From: Bacillus sp. E(2018)
Lineage (GTDB): Bacteria > Bacillota > Bacilli > Bacillales > Fictibacillaceae
Reading direction: 5' to 3'
DNA length: 64,000 nucleotides
Assembly (NCBI RefSeq): GCF_005503015.1
Contig: NZ_SCOL01000001.1
Location: 1,116,001 to 1,180,000 of the forward strand
Part shown: one piece after another, positions 53,850 to 63,910 of the stretch
Layout: every line of letters begins with the position of its first letter
How positions within the stretch are numbered: position 1 is the stretch's first letter
The notes under the pieces: generated by a model
Told to the model about the DNA's origin: nothing
The model's input: only the letters and a program-made list of their open reading frames with translations
The model's database searches: none
Program-made: the position numbers and the translations under genes

Positions 53850-56697
53850 GTTCACGGCCTCCCTCTCGCGATTGAATGTCTAGTGCTAATGATGTTTGGA
53901 TGATTTGTTCTTGTTCTTTTTTATAGATGTCTGGTTCCCCACCAGCCGTACTCGAACGTTCTTGACGTCCAATATATGAAACGTGTGCTTTTGGTGCCAC
54001 TGCACGAAGTTTTGGTTCGATGTATAACCAAGATCCCATGTTCTTCGGCTCTTCTTGCACCCAAATCAAGTCTTCAACGTTTGGATATTCTTTTAACAGA
54101 GCATTCATCTCTTCTTCTGGGAACGGATAGATCTGTTCAACACGAACGATATGCATTTCCGTTCTTGCTACTTGATCTTGATCAAGTGCTTTTTCTAGAT
54201 CGATCGCAATCTTACCAGAGCAAAGCAAGATTTTCTTCACTTTGTCTTTTTCTTTGCCTAGACCAGGCTGTTGTAGCAATGGCATAAAGTGATCACTTTC
54301 AAAAGCTTCTGCCATAGATGCCACTTTCGTGTCACGCAACAAGCTCTTCGGTGTCATTACAACCAACGGACGAACTTCATCCATAGATAGAAGCTTAGCT
54401 TGACGTCGTAGCAGATGGAAGTACTGTGATGCTGTACTTACGTTAGCAACTGTCCAGTTATTTTCTGCACCTAGCTGTAAGAATCTTTCTAGACGCGCAC
54501 TTGAATGCTCAGGTCCTTGACCTTCGTAACCATGAGGAAGAAGCATTACCATTCCTGATTTTTGCCCCCACTTCGCACGGCCAGCAGATAAGAACTGATC
54601 GAACAGAACTTGTGCTACGTTTGCAAAATCTCCATACTGCGCTTCCCAAATCACAAGGGTTTCAGGTGCAAATACATTATAGCCGTACTCAAAACCAACA
54701 ACTGATGATTCTGAAAGTGGGCTGTTATGAATCGCAAATGAAACATCAATGTCATCCATCGCATGCAGCGGAGAAAATTTCTTTCCGCTCTCACTATCGT
54801 TTAGAACAAGGTGTCTTTGCGCGAACGTTCCACGCTCAGAGTCTTGCCCTGTAATACGAATCGGTGTTCCATCCTTAAGAATGGAAGCAAATGCTAATGA
54901 TTCAGCCATACCCCAATCAATTTTCTCCCCTTGGAAAGACTTGCGTCTACGTTCGAGGATTCTTTTGATTTTAGGATAGACGTTGAAGTCTTCTGGGAAC
55001 TTAAGCATATTCTCAGTAAGTTCCTGAAGATCACTAACTGAAATTGTGGTATCGATATCAGGAAGTGCTTTCGATAACGGATCAGGAAGTCTCGTGTCTT
55101 CCAGTTTGAATTTTTCTTTGCGTCCTTGAACTTTTTCGTATTCAGTCTGATGCTTTGTTAACACATCATTTTCAATAGACTTTACTTCTTCATCAGATAG
55201 TACGCCTTCGTTAACAAGCTGTTTTGCATAAACGTCACGAACTGTCGGATGACTGTTTACTTGTTTATACAATCGAGGCTGCGTTGCAGATGGATCGTCC
55301 ATTTCATTGTGACCGAATCGACGATATCCGATCAGATCGATCAGAACATCTTTTTGGAACTTTTTACGATATTCATAAGCAAGATGTACTGCTGCAATAC
55401 ATGCTTCTGGATCATCTGCATTAACGTGAATGATCGGGATCTCAAACCCTTTTGCAAGGTCACTCGCATATTTCGTTGAACGAGAATCGCCGCTATCAGT
55501 TGTAAAACCTACTAGATTGTTCGCGATGATATGAAGTGTTCCACCCGTGTGATATCCTCTCAGACGACTTAAGTTCAATGTTTCAGCAACGATTCCTTCA
55601 CCAGGAAAAGCAGCATCACCATGAATAAGAATGGCAAATGCCTTCGAAGTATCTTGAACCGGATACCCTTTTTTGTCACGCGTTTCCTGAGCAGCTCTTG
55701 TATATCCTTCAACAACTGGATCTACATACTCTAAGTGACTTGGATTATTTGCAAGTGAGATTTTAATTTTATGAGATTGATCTGTTTCAACTAAACGGCT
55801 TGCACCTAAGTGGTACTTTACATCTCCAGTCCAACCAAAGTTAATTCCTCTTGAACCTTCAGAAGGAATTAGCTCCTTGTTTGGAGAATGATGAAACTCT
55901 GAGAAAATGAGTTCATAAGGCTTGCCAAGCACATGGGCAAGTACGTTTAGACGCCCACGGTGTGCCATTCCGATCAGAGCATGTTCAGCTCCGTCACGAC
56001 ATCCTTCTTTCGCTGCTTCATCAAGCATCGGTACCAGCATATCAACGCCTTCGATAGAGAAACGCTTTTGTCCAACGAATGTTTTGTGAAGAAATTTTTC
56101 AAATCCTTCAACTTCACTCAATCGCGTTAAAAGGTTCTTCTTATCATCAGCCGAAAATTTAGGATAGTGTTGGCTTGTTTCAACCATGGTGTTTAACCAT
56201 TGGCGTTCTTCAGTCTCATGAACATGACTGAATTCATAAGCGATTGTTTTCGTATACACTTCCTGAAGCATTTGGATCGCTTCATAGCCGTCTTTGACGC
56301 TTGATGGCGCTTCTTTCCAAATAAAGGAAGGTGGTATCGCTTTCAAATCTTCTTTTGTTAAGTTAAATTCTTTCGGGTCAATATGGTGGTTATCTTTCGG
56401 AAATTCCCCTACAGGGTATAAGTCAGCTGCTAAGTGACCGTATGTGCGAATGTTTTCTGCTAATTTTAATGCAGCTGCTAACTTCTCGAAATCCAATCCA
56501 TCAAAACTCTGTGCAGTACGTTGATTTGATACAGAGCTCTCAATCGGAGGCCCCCAAGCATCAAATTTCTCTTTGAATGAACTGTCAACAGATTCCGGAT
56601 CCACACTATATTGATCATATAGTTCAAGGATGTAGGCCATATTTGGTCCACTTAGTCCCTGCCAAGGATTTTCTGATTTGGAACGTTGATGACTCAT
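53842..56697 (-). CDS. odhA: 2-oxoglutarate dehydrogenase E1 (thiamine-dependent)
   Basis: A 951-residue TCA-cycle enzyme that decarboxylates 2-oxoglutarate and passes succinyl to OdhB. It has an N-terminal segment [14 protein letters not shown], a [13 protein letters not shown] motif, the thiamine diphosphate region [14 protein letters not shown] (about 386-399) and a transketolase-like pyrimidine domain (about 590-790). The start is the ATG at 56697 with AGGAGGG 9 bases ahead; the open frame to 56772 has none. The operon ties carbon flow to the gltAB genes, which use the same 2-oxoglutarate. Confidence 0.95.
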   Translation of the reverse strand: MSHQRSKSENPWQGLSGPNMAYILELYDQYSVDPESVDSSFKEKFDAWGPPIESSVSNQRTAQSFDGLDFEKLAAALKLAENIRTYGHLAADLYPVGEFPKDNHHIDPKEFNLTKEDLKAIPPSFIWKEAPSSVKDGYEAIQMLQEVYTKTIAYEFSHVHETEERQWLNTMVETSQHYPKFSADDKKNLLTRLSEVEGFEKFLHKTFVGQKRFSIEGVDMLVPMLDEAAKEGCRDGAEHALIGMAHRGRLNVLAHVLGKPYELIFSEFHHSPNKELIPSEGSRGINFGWTGDVKYHLGASRLVETDQSHKIKISLANNPSHLEYVDPVVEGYTRAAQETRDKKGYPVQDTSKAFAILIHGDAAFPGEGIVAETLNLSRLRGYHTGGTLHIIANNLVGFTTDSGDSRSTKYASDLAKGFEIPIIHVNADDPEACIAAVHLAYEYRKKFQKDVLIDLIGYRRFGHNEMDDPSATQPRLYKQVNSHPTVRDVYAKQLVNEGVLSDEEVKSIENDVLTKHQTEYEKVQGRKEKFKLEDTRLPDPLSKALPDIDTTISVSDLQELTENMLKFPEDFNVYPKIKRILERRRKSFQGEKIDWGMAESLAFASILKDGTPIRITGQDSERGTFAQRHLVLNDSESGKKFSPLHAMDDIDVSFAIHNSPLSESSVVGFEYGYNVFAPETLVIWEAQYGDFANVAQVLFDQFLSAGRAKWGQKSGMVMLLPHGYEGQGPEHSSARLERFLQLGAENNWTVANVSTASQYFHLLRRQAKLLSMDEVRPLVVMTPKSLLRDTKVASMAEAFESDHFMPLLQQPGLGKEKDKVKKILLCSGKIAIDLEKALDQDQVARTEMHIVRVEQIYPFPEEEMNALLKEYPNVEDLIWVQEEPKNMGSWLYIEPKLRAVAPKAHVSYIGRQERSSTAGGEPDIYKKEQEQIIQTSLALDIQSREGGREHV

Positions 56698-56787
56698 CTT
56701 TTGTTCCCTCCTGCTTCCCTTTGTAAGTATTGTGCTGTTGCTGTTAACAGGTGATTCATCATTTCTCGCCATTGAATTTTTCCCTAT

Positions 56788-56868
56788 TTAAAGCGCTCTC
56801 AAACAATGAATGAAAAGAACCTTATCATTGATAAGGTTTCAACTGTAACAATGGTCATTGCCATTATA
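56788..56868 (-). promoter_or_regulatory. odhAB leader: -10 element, hairpin and possible cre site
   Basis: On the minus strand a TATAAT (56863-56868) lies right after the rarD stop. AACCTTATC-AAT-GATAAGGTT (56818-56838) is a perfect 9-bp hairpin. TGAGAGCGCTTTAA (56788-56801) matches the CcpA cre pattern TGNNANCGNNNNCA with one mismatch. The hairpin may also end rarD transcripts. The -35 is unclear. Confidence 0.45.
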
Positions 56869-57804
56869 CTATATTTTCGCAGAAAGTGAATTTTGTTTTT
56901 TACGATTTATGAGATAATTTGCCCATTTTGTTCTGCTTACCGTAAAAATAATGAGTGCGAGCCATATTAAAGTGAATGAAATGACATGTATTTGACTGAA
57001 TGTTTCATGATACAAGAATACTCCTAATACGAGCATGATAGTCGGAGCAATGTATTGTAGAAAACCGATCATCGTCATCGAGATCCGTTTTACACCCTGC
57101 GCAAAGCAAAGTAGTGGTACCGCTGTAACGAGTCCTGCTCCCCATAGAAGAATTGTTGTTGATGTTCCTCCAGCGATAAAGGAAGCTTCCCCGTTCCATT
57201 GAAGGTAGATTAAATACATGAACGCTAATGGAAAGACAAACATCGTTTCAAATGTTAAGCCCGTTAACGAATCAAAACTACCTAGTTTTTTAACAAGTCC
57301 ATAAAGACCGAAAGTAAGCGCTAGAGAAACCGCTACCCAAGGAAACTCTCCATGTTGCCACGTTAATAGAAAAACACCGCAAGCAGCTAATATAAAGGAT
57401 ACAAGCTGCCAGCTGTTCAACTTTTCTTTCAATACAAGCATGCCGAGGATTACACTAACAAGCGGATTAATATAATAGCCTAAACTCGCTTCAACAACAT
57501 GATCTGTATTGACCGCCCATATATACATGACCCAGTTTCCGCTAATTAATAGCGAAGCTGTTAATACAGATAAAAACTGCTTTTTTTGGCTAAAGAGTAT
57601 TTTTACATCTCTTAAGAGTGTATTTTTCTTTTTCAATAAGAACATAACAGCGATCATTAAGAGAAATGACCATAAAATTCGATGTGCTAATATCTCAACA
57701 GAACCAGCTGATTGAAGTGGTTTCCAATATAGCGGTAGGAAACCCCATATCAAATAAGAAAATGCGGCATACCATATACCCTTCGTATGTTCATTTAATT
57801 TCAT
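56869..57804 (-). CDS. rarD: RarD-type EamA/DMT transporter
   Basis: A 311-residue protein with ten predicted helices forming two EamA repeats. The RarD signature is at the N-terminus (SYLIWGFLPLYWKPL, about 16-30, and EILAHRILWS, about 37-46). RarD proteins are drug/metabolite-type permeases; the chloramphenicol link is historical and the physiological substrate is unknown. The ATG follows GAGGAA. It is convergent with nothing and stands upstream of odhA on the same strand, separated by a hairpin. Confidence 0.82.
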   Translation of the reverse strand: MKLNEHTKGIWYAAFSYLIWGFLPLYWKPLQSAGSVEILAHRILWSFLLMIAVMFLLKKKNTLLRDVKILFSQKKQFLSVLTASLLISGNWVMYIWAVNTDHVVEASLGYYINPLVSVILGMLVLKEKLNSWQLVSFILAACGVFLLTWQHGEFPWVAVSLALTFGLYGLVKKLGSFDSLTGLTFETMFVFPLAFMYLIYLQWNGEASFIAGGTSTTILLWGAGLVTAVPLLCFAQGVKRISMTMIGFLQYIAPTIMLVLGVFLYHETFSQIHVISFTLIWLALIIFTVSRTKWANYLINRKKQNSLSAKI

Positions 57805-57908
57805 TGTCCGTTCCTCGATCCCATGATTTATATGAAGTTATAAGATTATATAACGGAATCTAAATGATTTGCTACTAAATAAACTTTGAAGCAAAATAAT
57901 CGGTAACT

Positions 57909-59591
57909 TTACATTCTATTCGGTGTTTGCACGCCTAATAATCTTAATCCTTCTTTCAGAACGATTTGAACTGCTGCACAAAGCGCTAGTCTGTCTGGCG
58001 TTTCTTTACTATCTAAGATTTTCACATGGGCATAATAATGATTGAACTTATGAGATAGTTTTAAGACATATTTTGAAATAATAGAAGGTTCTTTTCTATG
58101 AAAAGCCAGTTCAATAACTTCAGGAAACTCACTTAACACCGATAAAATCTCCCAGCTCTCTGATCCGATGGACAACTCTTGTGAAACACTTCCGTTAAAG
58201 TTCCCTTTGTTTAATAATGTTTGAATCCTAGCTGCTGTATACTGCACATATGGTCCTGTATCACCCTCGAACTTGAGCATCATCTCAAGCGAGAATTCCA
58301 CATCGTTTCCTTTCTCGTTTTTCAAATCATGAAAGATAACGGCACCTACTCCTACTTGACGCGCGACACTCGGTAAATCTGTGAGTTCAGGATTTTTACT
58401 TTTAATATTTTGTTCTGCTAACTTAACTGCTTCTAAAATTACAGTTTCTAAGAGGACTGTTTTTCCTTTTCGAGTGCTCATCTTCTTACCGTTCTGTAAA
58501 ATGAGACCGAATGGAACATGGTGCATGTGGTCCGCCCAATCATGCCCGAGCTTTTTTAGGACTCGTTTCACTTGTTCAAAATGAAGAGATTGTTCGTGAC
58601 CGACAACATAGAACGCTTCATCAAAATCGTACGTGTTCTTTCTATATATAGCAGCCGTAATGTCTCGTGTGGCATATAAAGTGGCACCGTCTTTTTTTTT
58701 GATCAAACACGGTGGTAGATCATCACCTACCCTGACAACCTGAGCACCTTCTGAGAGTTCTAACAAATTCATATCTTTCAATGCATTTACAGTAGCAGCC
58801 ATTTTGTTATTAAAATAGGCTTCACCGTTATAGGAATCGAATTGGACATCCAATAACTTATAAATGTTCTGAAAAGCCTCTAAAGATACTTCTTTAAACC
58901 AAATCCATAATTCTTTAGCTTTTGGATCATGATCTTCTAATTTCTTAAACCACATTCTACCTTCATCATTTAAAGATGGATCTGTTTCAGCTTCTTCATG
59001 AAAACGCACGTAAAGTTTAGTCAGCTCTTCGATCGGATTATTTCGTACTTTATTTTCCTCGCCCCATTTTAAATACGCTGAAATCAATTTTCCAAACTGA
59101 GTTCCCCAATCTCCAATATAATTGATTTTAACTGTCTGGTAACCGCATTTCTCACTGATCGCCGCTATCGAGGAACCGATTACGGTTGAGCGTAGATGTC
59201 CCATCGAAAAAGGCTTTGCGATGTTTGGTGAGGAAAGATCTAAAACAATCGTTTTTCCATTACCGAAACGATGGTCGGCATATGCGTTCTTCTCTTTTAA
59301 AATTTGACTCAGCAATGATACAGCGGCTGCTTTTTTATTAAAGAAAACATTCACATAGCTCCCTACAGCTTCCACTTTCTCAAACTCACCTGAGATGTTT
59401 CCTTGAGCTAAAGTTTTTGCGATTTCATTTGGAGATTTCTTAAAGATTTTAGCTAACTGAAAACAAGGAAATGCTAGATCACCATGTTGAATCTGTTTTG
59501 GCTTTTCAATAGAGGCTTCAATTTGGTCCAAGGTTAAATCGTTACCGATGCGTTCTTGTAAATAAGCTGCAAATAAATGTTTTCCGTTCAT
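57909..59591 (-). CDS. argS: Arginyl-tRNA synthetase
   Basis: A 560-residue class I synthetase. It has the N-terminal Add-1 domain (about 1-100), a HIGH-like motif FSMGHLRST (about 130-138), the KMSKS-equivalent KMSTRKG and a C-terminal DALR anticodon domain (about 440-560, ending in the typical GVQTPNRM). The ATG follows AGGGAGGG. It is governed by its own T-box. The usual B. subtilis neighbour ywiB is not adjacent. I cannot tell whether the genome holds another argS. Confidence 0.95.
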   Translation of the reverse strand: MNGKHLFAAYLQERIGNDLTLDQIEASIEKPKQIQHGDLAFPCFQLAKIFKKSPNEIAKTLAQGNISGEFEKVEAVGSYVNVFFNKKAAAVSLLSQILKEKNAYADHRFGNGKTIVLDLSSPNIAKPFSMGHLRSTVIGSSIAAISEKCGYQTVKINYIGDWGTQFGKLISAYLKWGEENKVRNNPIEELTKLYVRFHEEAETDPSLNDEGRMWFKKLEDHDPKAKELWIWFKEVSLEAFQNIYKLLDVQFDSYNGEAYFNNKMAATVNALKDMNLLELSEGAQVVRVGDDLPPCLIKKKDGATLYATRDITAAIYRKNTYDFDEAFYVVGHEQSLHFEQVKRVLKKLGHDWADHMHHVPFGLILQNGKKMSTRKGKTVLLETVILEAVKLAEQNIKSKNPELTDLPSVARQVGVGAVIFHDLKNEKGNDVEFSLEMMLKFEGDTGPYVQYTAARIQTLLNKGNFNGSVSQELSIGSESWEILSVLSEFPEVIELAFHRKEPSIISKYVLKLSHKFNHYYAHVKILDSKETPDRLALCAAVQIVLKEGLRLLGVQTPNRM

Positions 59592-59609
59592 TCGTTTCCC
59601 TCCCTAAAA

Positions 59610-59825
59610 TAAAAAAAATCCGTCTCTTCTAATTAATAGAAGAGACGGATATTACCGCGGTACCACTCTTATTGCCAAAAGGCCACTTGTCTTGTTAACG
59701 GGAAGTCCCGGTCTGCTCTACTGCGTTTTCAAGCAAACATTTCCAAAGTGCGCTTCGTCCGTAAGTAGTGCAAGGCTTTCACCGATCCTTGCTCGCTAAG
59801 AACATCCTTACAGAGTACTCTCTTT
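59610..59825 (-). promoter_or_regulatory. T-box riboswitch of argS, probably arginine-specific
   Basis: The minus strand has a Stem I with AGTA and a GAGCAAGGATCGGTG distal part. Then come the T-box AGAGTGGTACCGCGG (59655-59669) and a terminator with a perfect 13-bp stem (59618-59630 and 59638-59650) followed by eight T. The specifier-loop 3' side reads GAAG-CGC-A, placing an arginine codon (CGC) in the same register as UAC in the aro leader. Uncharged tRNA-Arg should allow readthrough into argS. Confidence 0.88.
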
Positions 59826-59886
59826 TTCATAAATGATCTGAGTTATAGTTTTTCATATTATATGAGGGCAATAACAAAAAGTCAAC

Positions 59887-60168
59887 TTATTCCTTTTTAT
59901 CAAAATCCAAGTAATCTCTCATTCGTTTAATGTATCTTTTTAACCGAAATAACGTTTCCGTTCGTAAATATTTTGATTGAAAAGCAGCCGTAACTGCTGG
60001 GACTGATACAAAAACACCATGTTCTGTAACTCTGACCGGGATTACACCTGTATAAATGGTTTCCCCACTGGTTTTATATAAAAGCTCTGTTGATACCAGT
60101 ACAATTTTTTCTTCATTTTGCTCTCCTGGCAAAACAGATTGAACTTCGAAAAGAAATTGAACACTCAT
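59887..60168 (-). CDS. Small hypothetical protein, 93 aa
   Basis: A beta-rich N-terminal 65 residues followed by a basic helix (TLFRLKRYIKRMRDYL). I do not recognise the family. The ATG follows GAAGGAG, which supports expression. It lies upstream of the argS T-box on the same strand and divergent from the MATE pump gene. No signal peptide or membrane segment is visible. Confidence 0.6.
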   Translation of the reverse strand: MSVQFLFEVQSVLPGEQNEEKIVLVSTELLYKTSGETIYTGVIPVRVTEHGVFVSVPAVTAAFQSKYLRTETLFRLKRYIKRMRDYLDFDKKE

Positions 60169-60254
60169 AGTTTCTCCTTCACGTATATTAGTTATGTTTT
60201 ATGATATAATGCATTGTCTCGAATTGACAGTTTAATACTAAAGGAAGTATGCAG

Positions 60255-61616
60255 ATGATACAGACATATTCGTTAAGTGATAAATACAAGAACTTCTTAA
60301 TCCTAGTGATTCCAGTTTTGATTACACAGTTAGGCTTATATGCCATGAACTTTTTAGATACCGTTATGAGCGGAAGATCTGGGGCTGATCAACTCGCAGG
60401 TGTAGCCATCGGATCGAGTTTATGGGTTCCTATCTTCACTGGACTAAATGGTATCCTAATGGCATTAACACCGATCGTATCACAGTTAGTAGGGGCTAAA
60501 AACACAAAAAATGTACCTCGGTCCGTAATGCAAGCTGTCTATTTATCAGTCGTAATCTCCGTGATCGTTGTTGTATTAGGATCAATGGTTTTAGATCCTA
60601 TTCTAGAAGCGATGACTCTAGAAAAAGAAGTGGAACACGTTGCAAGAGGCTATCTAATCGCACTCTCTTTCGGAATTCTTCCGTTGTTTTTATACGGAGC
60701 ACTTCGATCTTTTATTGATGCACTTGGTCAAACAAGAATAACAATGTTTATTACACTTGTTGGACTACCGGTAAATGCGATCTTTAACTACCTATTAATT
60801 TTTGGCAAAGGCGGTTTTCCTGAATTAGGCGGTATAGGAGCAGGTGTTGCAACCGCTATAACATATTGGGTAACCGCAGTAATAACTGTTCTAATCGTCG
60901 TTAAAGTGAATCCATTTAGAGGATATAAACTGTTTCGAAACTTCTATAAACCTTCATTAACCGCTTGGAAAGAACAGTTGAAAATTGGGGTTCCAATTGG
61001 TCTAGCTATCTTTTTCGAAGTAAGCATATTTGCAGCAGTTACTTTGTTAATGAGTGATTTTAACACGATAACGATTGCCGCCCATCAAGCGGCACTCAAC
61101 TTTGCTTCATTCCTGTATATGCTGCCACTAAGCATCTCATTTGCGCTTACGATTGCAGTCGGTTTTGAAGTTGGTGCAAAACGCTTTAAAGACGCAGCTC
61201 AATATAGCTATATCGGAATTGTAACTGCGGTTGGATTCGCCCTCATTCTTTCAGGTCTGTTATTGATTTTTGATGAACAAGTAGCAAGCATGTATTCGAA
61301 CGAAGACGAAGTGATTCAACTGACGACTTCGTTTTTATGGTATGCGGTGTTCTTTCAACTGGCAGATGCTATAGGAGCTCCGATACAAGGTGCGCTAAGA
61401 GGCTATAAAGATGTAAATGTAACCTTTATGCTTTCATTTATCTCATATTGGGTGCTTGGTCTACCAGTAGGGTATTATCTAGCTAATTTCACAACTCTTG
61501 GTGCTTACGGTTATTGGATCGGATTAATATCAGGTCTAACAGCTGGAGCTATTATTCTATTTACTCGATTAAAATATATTCAGTCCCATTCTTATTCCAC
61601 TTCTGAACAAAAATAA
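60255..61616 (+). CDS. MATE-family multidrug efflux protein (NorM-like)
   Basis: A 453-residue protein with twelve helices in two MATE repeats (first-helix segment PVLITQLGLYAMNFLDTVMSG; second-half IGVPIGLAIFFEVSIF). NorM-type pumps expel cationic drugs using Na+ or H+ gradients. I use the ATG at 60255 (AAGGAAG 7 bases ahead); the ATG at 60249 is 1 base from that site. It is monocistronic. Confidence 0.85.
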   Translation: MIQTYSLSDKYKNFLILVIPVLITQLGLYAMNFLDTVMSGRSGADQLAGVAIGSSLWVPIFTGLNGILMALTPIVSQLVGAKNTKNVPRSVMQAVYLSVVISVIVVVLGSMVLDPILEAMTLEKEVEHVARGYLIALSFGILPLFLYGALRSFIDALGQTRITMFITLVGLPVNAIFNYLLIFGKGGFPELGGIGAGVATAITYWVTAVITVLIVVKVNPFRGYKLFRNFYKPSLTAWKEQLKIGVPIGLAIFFEVSIFAAVTLLMSDFNTITIAAHQAALNFASFLYMLPLSISFALTIAVGFEVGAKRFKDAAQYSYIGIVTAVGFALILSGLLLIFDEQVASMYSNEDEVIQLTTSFLWYAVFFQLADAIGAPIQGALRGYKDVNVTFMLSFISYWVLGLPVGYYLANFTTLGAYGYWIGLISGLTAGAIILFTRLKYIQSHSYSTSEQK

Positions 61617-61706
61617 ACCAGGTTTAAAGGGAAGATTACCGAACAAGGACACATGCTTTCTCCCGGGCATCCGATCAGCCCCTGCCGCTTCCATTTCATA
61701 GGTAAA

Positions 61707-61755
61707 CAAAAAAGGATCGAACCAACTCAAGTAGAGGCGGTTTGATCCTTTTATT
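61707..61755. terminator. Rho-independent terminator
   Basis: AAAGGATCGAACC pairs with GGTTTGATCCTTT (one G-U), 13 bp with a 15-base loop. It is about 95 bases after the MATE stop; nothing else clear lies between 61617 and 61840. Confidence 0.65.
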
Positions 61756-61840
61756 ATGCGGATGATTAATACCCGTAATGGCATGATAAAGTGACAAAAA
61801 AGCGCTGAGCGGAATTCAAATTAACTTCAAACACGAATCG

Positions 61841-62803
61841 CTATTTTTGTTCAAAAAGTGTGAGATATTCTCCGTATCCTTTTTCTTTTAATTCGTTCTT
61901 AGGAATAAAACGAAGTGCTGCAGAATTTATGCAATATCTTAGACCTCCTCGATCTCGAGGACCATCAGTGAATACATGTCCTAAATGAGAATCTGCATCC
62001 TTACTTCTTACTTCCGTTCTGATCATACCGTGAGATAAGTCTTCTTTTTCTTCAACAGTAGATGAACGAACTGGTTTTGTAAAACTTGGCCATCCACAGC
62101 TGCTATCGAATTTGTCTAAAGAACTAAAAAGAGGTTCCCCAGAAACGATATCTACATAGATCCCTTCTTCTGTATGGTTCCAAAATTCATTTTGAAAAGG
62201 AGGTTCTGTTGCGTCGTTTTGGGTAACGTTATATTGCAAAGGATTTAAAGTTTTAAGTATTTCTTCTTTTTGCCCCTTGTCTACCCAGTGGGATTTGATA
62301 AAGACATCTCTTCCTGAGCCTTGACGATAACGCTTATAATGAAAAGGATTTTTTTTATGATAATCCTGATGATATTCTTCAGCGGGATAAAATGTATCAG
62401 CAGGTAAAATTAAAGTTGCAATCGGTTTGTCGAATCGCCCGCTTTCTTCTAGTTCCTTTTTTGATTCCTCAGCAATCGTTTTCTGTTCATCATCATGATA
62501 GAAGATGGCTGTACGGTAGGAATCGCCACGGTCGTAAAATTGTCCGCCAGCATCAGTCGGATCAATTTGCTTCCAAAACACAGAGACGATTTTTTCATAC
62601 GAAATGATGGATGGATCAAATGTAATTTGGACTGCTTCAAAATGGCCTGTTGTCTCACTGCAGACTTCTTTGTAAGTCGGATTCTCTTTGTGACCACCTG
62701 TATAGCCCGATTCTACAGAAATGATGCCTGGCCACTCTTCAAATGGTGTGACCATACACCAAAAGCAACCTCCAGCAAAAGTAGCTTTTGCATAGTTATT
62801 CAT
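61841..62803 (-). CDS. msrAB: Bifunctional methionine sulfoxide reductase MsrA-MsrB
   Basis: A 320-residue fusion repairing both sulfoxide stereoisomers. MsrA occupies about 1-165 with the nucleophile Cys13 in GGCFWC. MsrB occupies about 180-315 with the catalytic Cys291 in RYCINSAAL; the DSSCGWPSF segment lacks the zinc CxxC pairs. The ATG follows GGAGATTG. No signal peptide, so it is cytosolic, unlike secreted MsrAB fusions of Neisseria. Single-gene unit. Confidence 0.94.
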   Translation of the reverse strand: MNNYAKATFAGGCFWCMVTPFEEWPGIISVESGYTGGHKENPTYKEVCSETTGHFEAVQITFDPSIISYEKIVSVFWKQIDPTDAGGQFYDRGDSYRTAIFYHDDEQKTIAEESKKELEESGRFDKPIATLILPADTFYPAEEYHQDYHKKNPFHYKRYRQGSGRDVFIKSHWVDKGQKEEILKTLNPLQYNVTQNDATEPPFQNEFWNHTEEGIYVDIVSGEPLFSSLDKFDSSCGWPSFTKPVRSSTVEEKEDLSHGMIRTEVRSKDADSHLGHVFTDGPRDRGGLRYCINSAALRFIPKNELKEKGYGEYLTLFEQK

Positions 62804-62875
62804 AAGATCAATCTCCTTTTACATCTGTTTGTTTCATCATATAAGAATGTCATACAAAAGCATAGAAAAAGGCTC

Positions 62876-63820
62876 TTACCCTTTTTTAACAATTGGACCT
62901 GATGTTACTGGCGGCTTGAGCGGTGCAGGAGTCGTGCTTTTCTTTTGTTTTCGTGTATTTTGCAAGAAGTAATAAAGTCCGGCTAAGACGATGACTCCTC
63001 CACTCCATTGTGAGATGGATAGCGATTCATTTAGTAATAGAAAAGCTAACAATGTCGCACCAACAGGTTCTCCCAAGATTGCCATTGATATCGTAGCCGC
63101 TGTTACATATTTTAATAGCCAATTGAACAATACATGTCCAAACACAGTTGGTATGATGGCAAGCAGTAAAAAGATTTCCCACTCTTTATCTGAATATCCA
63201 GTCATAGGTACATCCAATGTTAAATTGTAGAGACAAAATACAATAACTGCTACAAAAAATACCAAAAAACTATAGAGTGTAGCAGGAAATGTCTTAAGAA
63301 GCTTTTGACCGATCAACATATGAACGGCAACTACAATCGTCCCTAGAATGGATAAAATATCGCCTTGAATATGTTTTGCCGAAATGCCAATGTCTCCCCA
63401 TCCAATCATAACAGCGCCTAGAATGGCAACCACCATCCCAATGATCGCAGCTTTAGACGTTTTTTCCCGAAACGCTATGTATGCTCCAATCATTACAAAA
63501 ACTGGCTGTAGGGAAAGTAATATCGTTGAACTTGCTACAGTAGTTAACTTTAATGATCCCATCCAGAATAAAAAATGAAGAGCTAGGAAGGATCCCGATA
63601 AAATTAGTAACAAGGTTTCTCGCCAATTGATCTGTTTCATAAATCGTGCTTGTTTCCAAACAAACGGCAACATCAGGATCAAAGTAAATAATAATCGATA
63701 CATCCCTTGAACGGAGACCGGAGCATCTGACCACTTAACAAAAATGGAAGAAAATGATATTGCGATAATCCCTATAATTAAAGGGATAAAAACAGGTATC
63801 TTTAAAGAAGTGTTATTCAA
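62876..63820 (-). CDS. EamA-family (DMT) transporter
   Basis: About 314 residues with ten helices in two EamA repeats (for example AISFSSIFVKWSDAP near 17-31 and AILGEPVGATLLAFLLLNE in the second half). A Pro/Lys/Thr-rich cytoplasmic tail of about 25 residues follows. The substrate is unknown. I prefer the TTG at 63820 because AAAGGTG lies 5 bases ahead; a GTG at 63835 has no ribosome site. Confidence 0.75.
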   Translation of the reverse strand: MNNTSLKIPVFIPLIIGIIAISFSSIFVKWSDAPVSVQGMYRLLFTLILMLPFVWKQARFMKQINWRETLLLILSGSFLALHFLFWMGSLKLTTVASSTILLSLQPVFVMIGAYIAFREKTSKAAIIGMVVAILGAVMIGWGDIGISAKHIQGDILSILGTIVVAVHMLIGQKLLKTFPATLYSFLVFFVAVIVFCLYNLTLDVPMTGYSDKEWEIFLLLAIIPTVFGHVLFNWLLKYVTAATISMAILGEPVGATLLAFLLLNESLSISQWSGGVIVLAGLYYFLQNTRKQKKSTTPAPLKPPVTSGPIVKKG

Positions 63821-63910
63821 GTTGTCACCTTTCACTTTCTAGGCATATTTATGATATTATCTATAACTAATACTTTTATGTTAAAAAACTTTCATTACAG
63901 GAGGATATAT

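Noticed and set aside
56698..56772. N-terminal extension of OdhA
   Set aside because: AGGAGGG stands directly before the ATG at 56697; the extension has no initiation signal and covers leader DNA.
61569..61784. 71-codon frame on minus after the MATE gene
   Set aside because: It overlaps the MATE coding end and a terminator and lacks a ribosome site.
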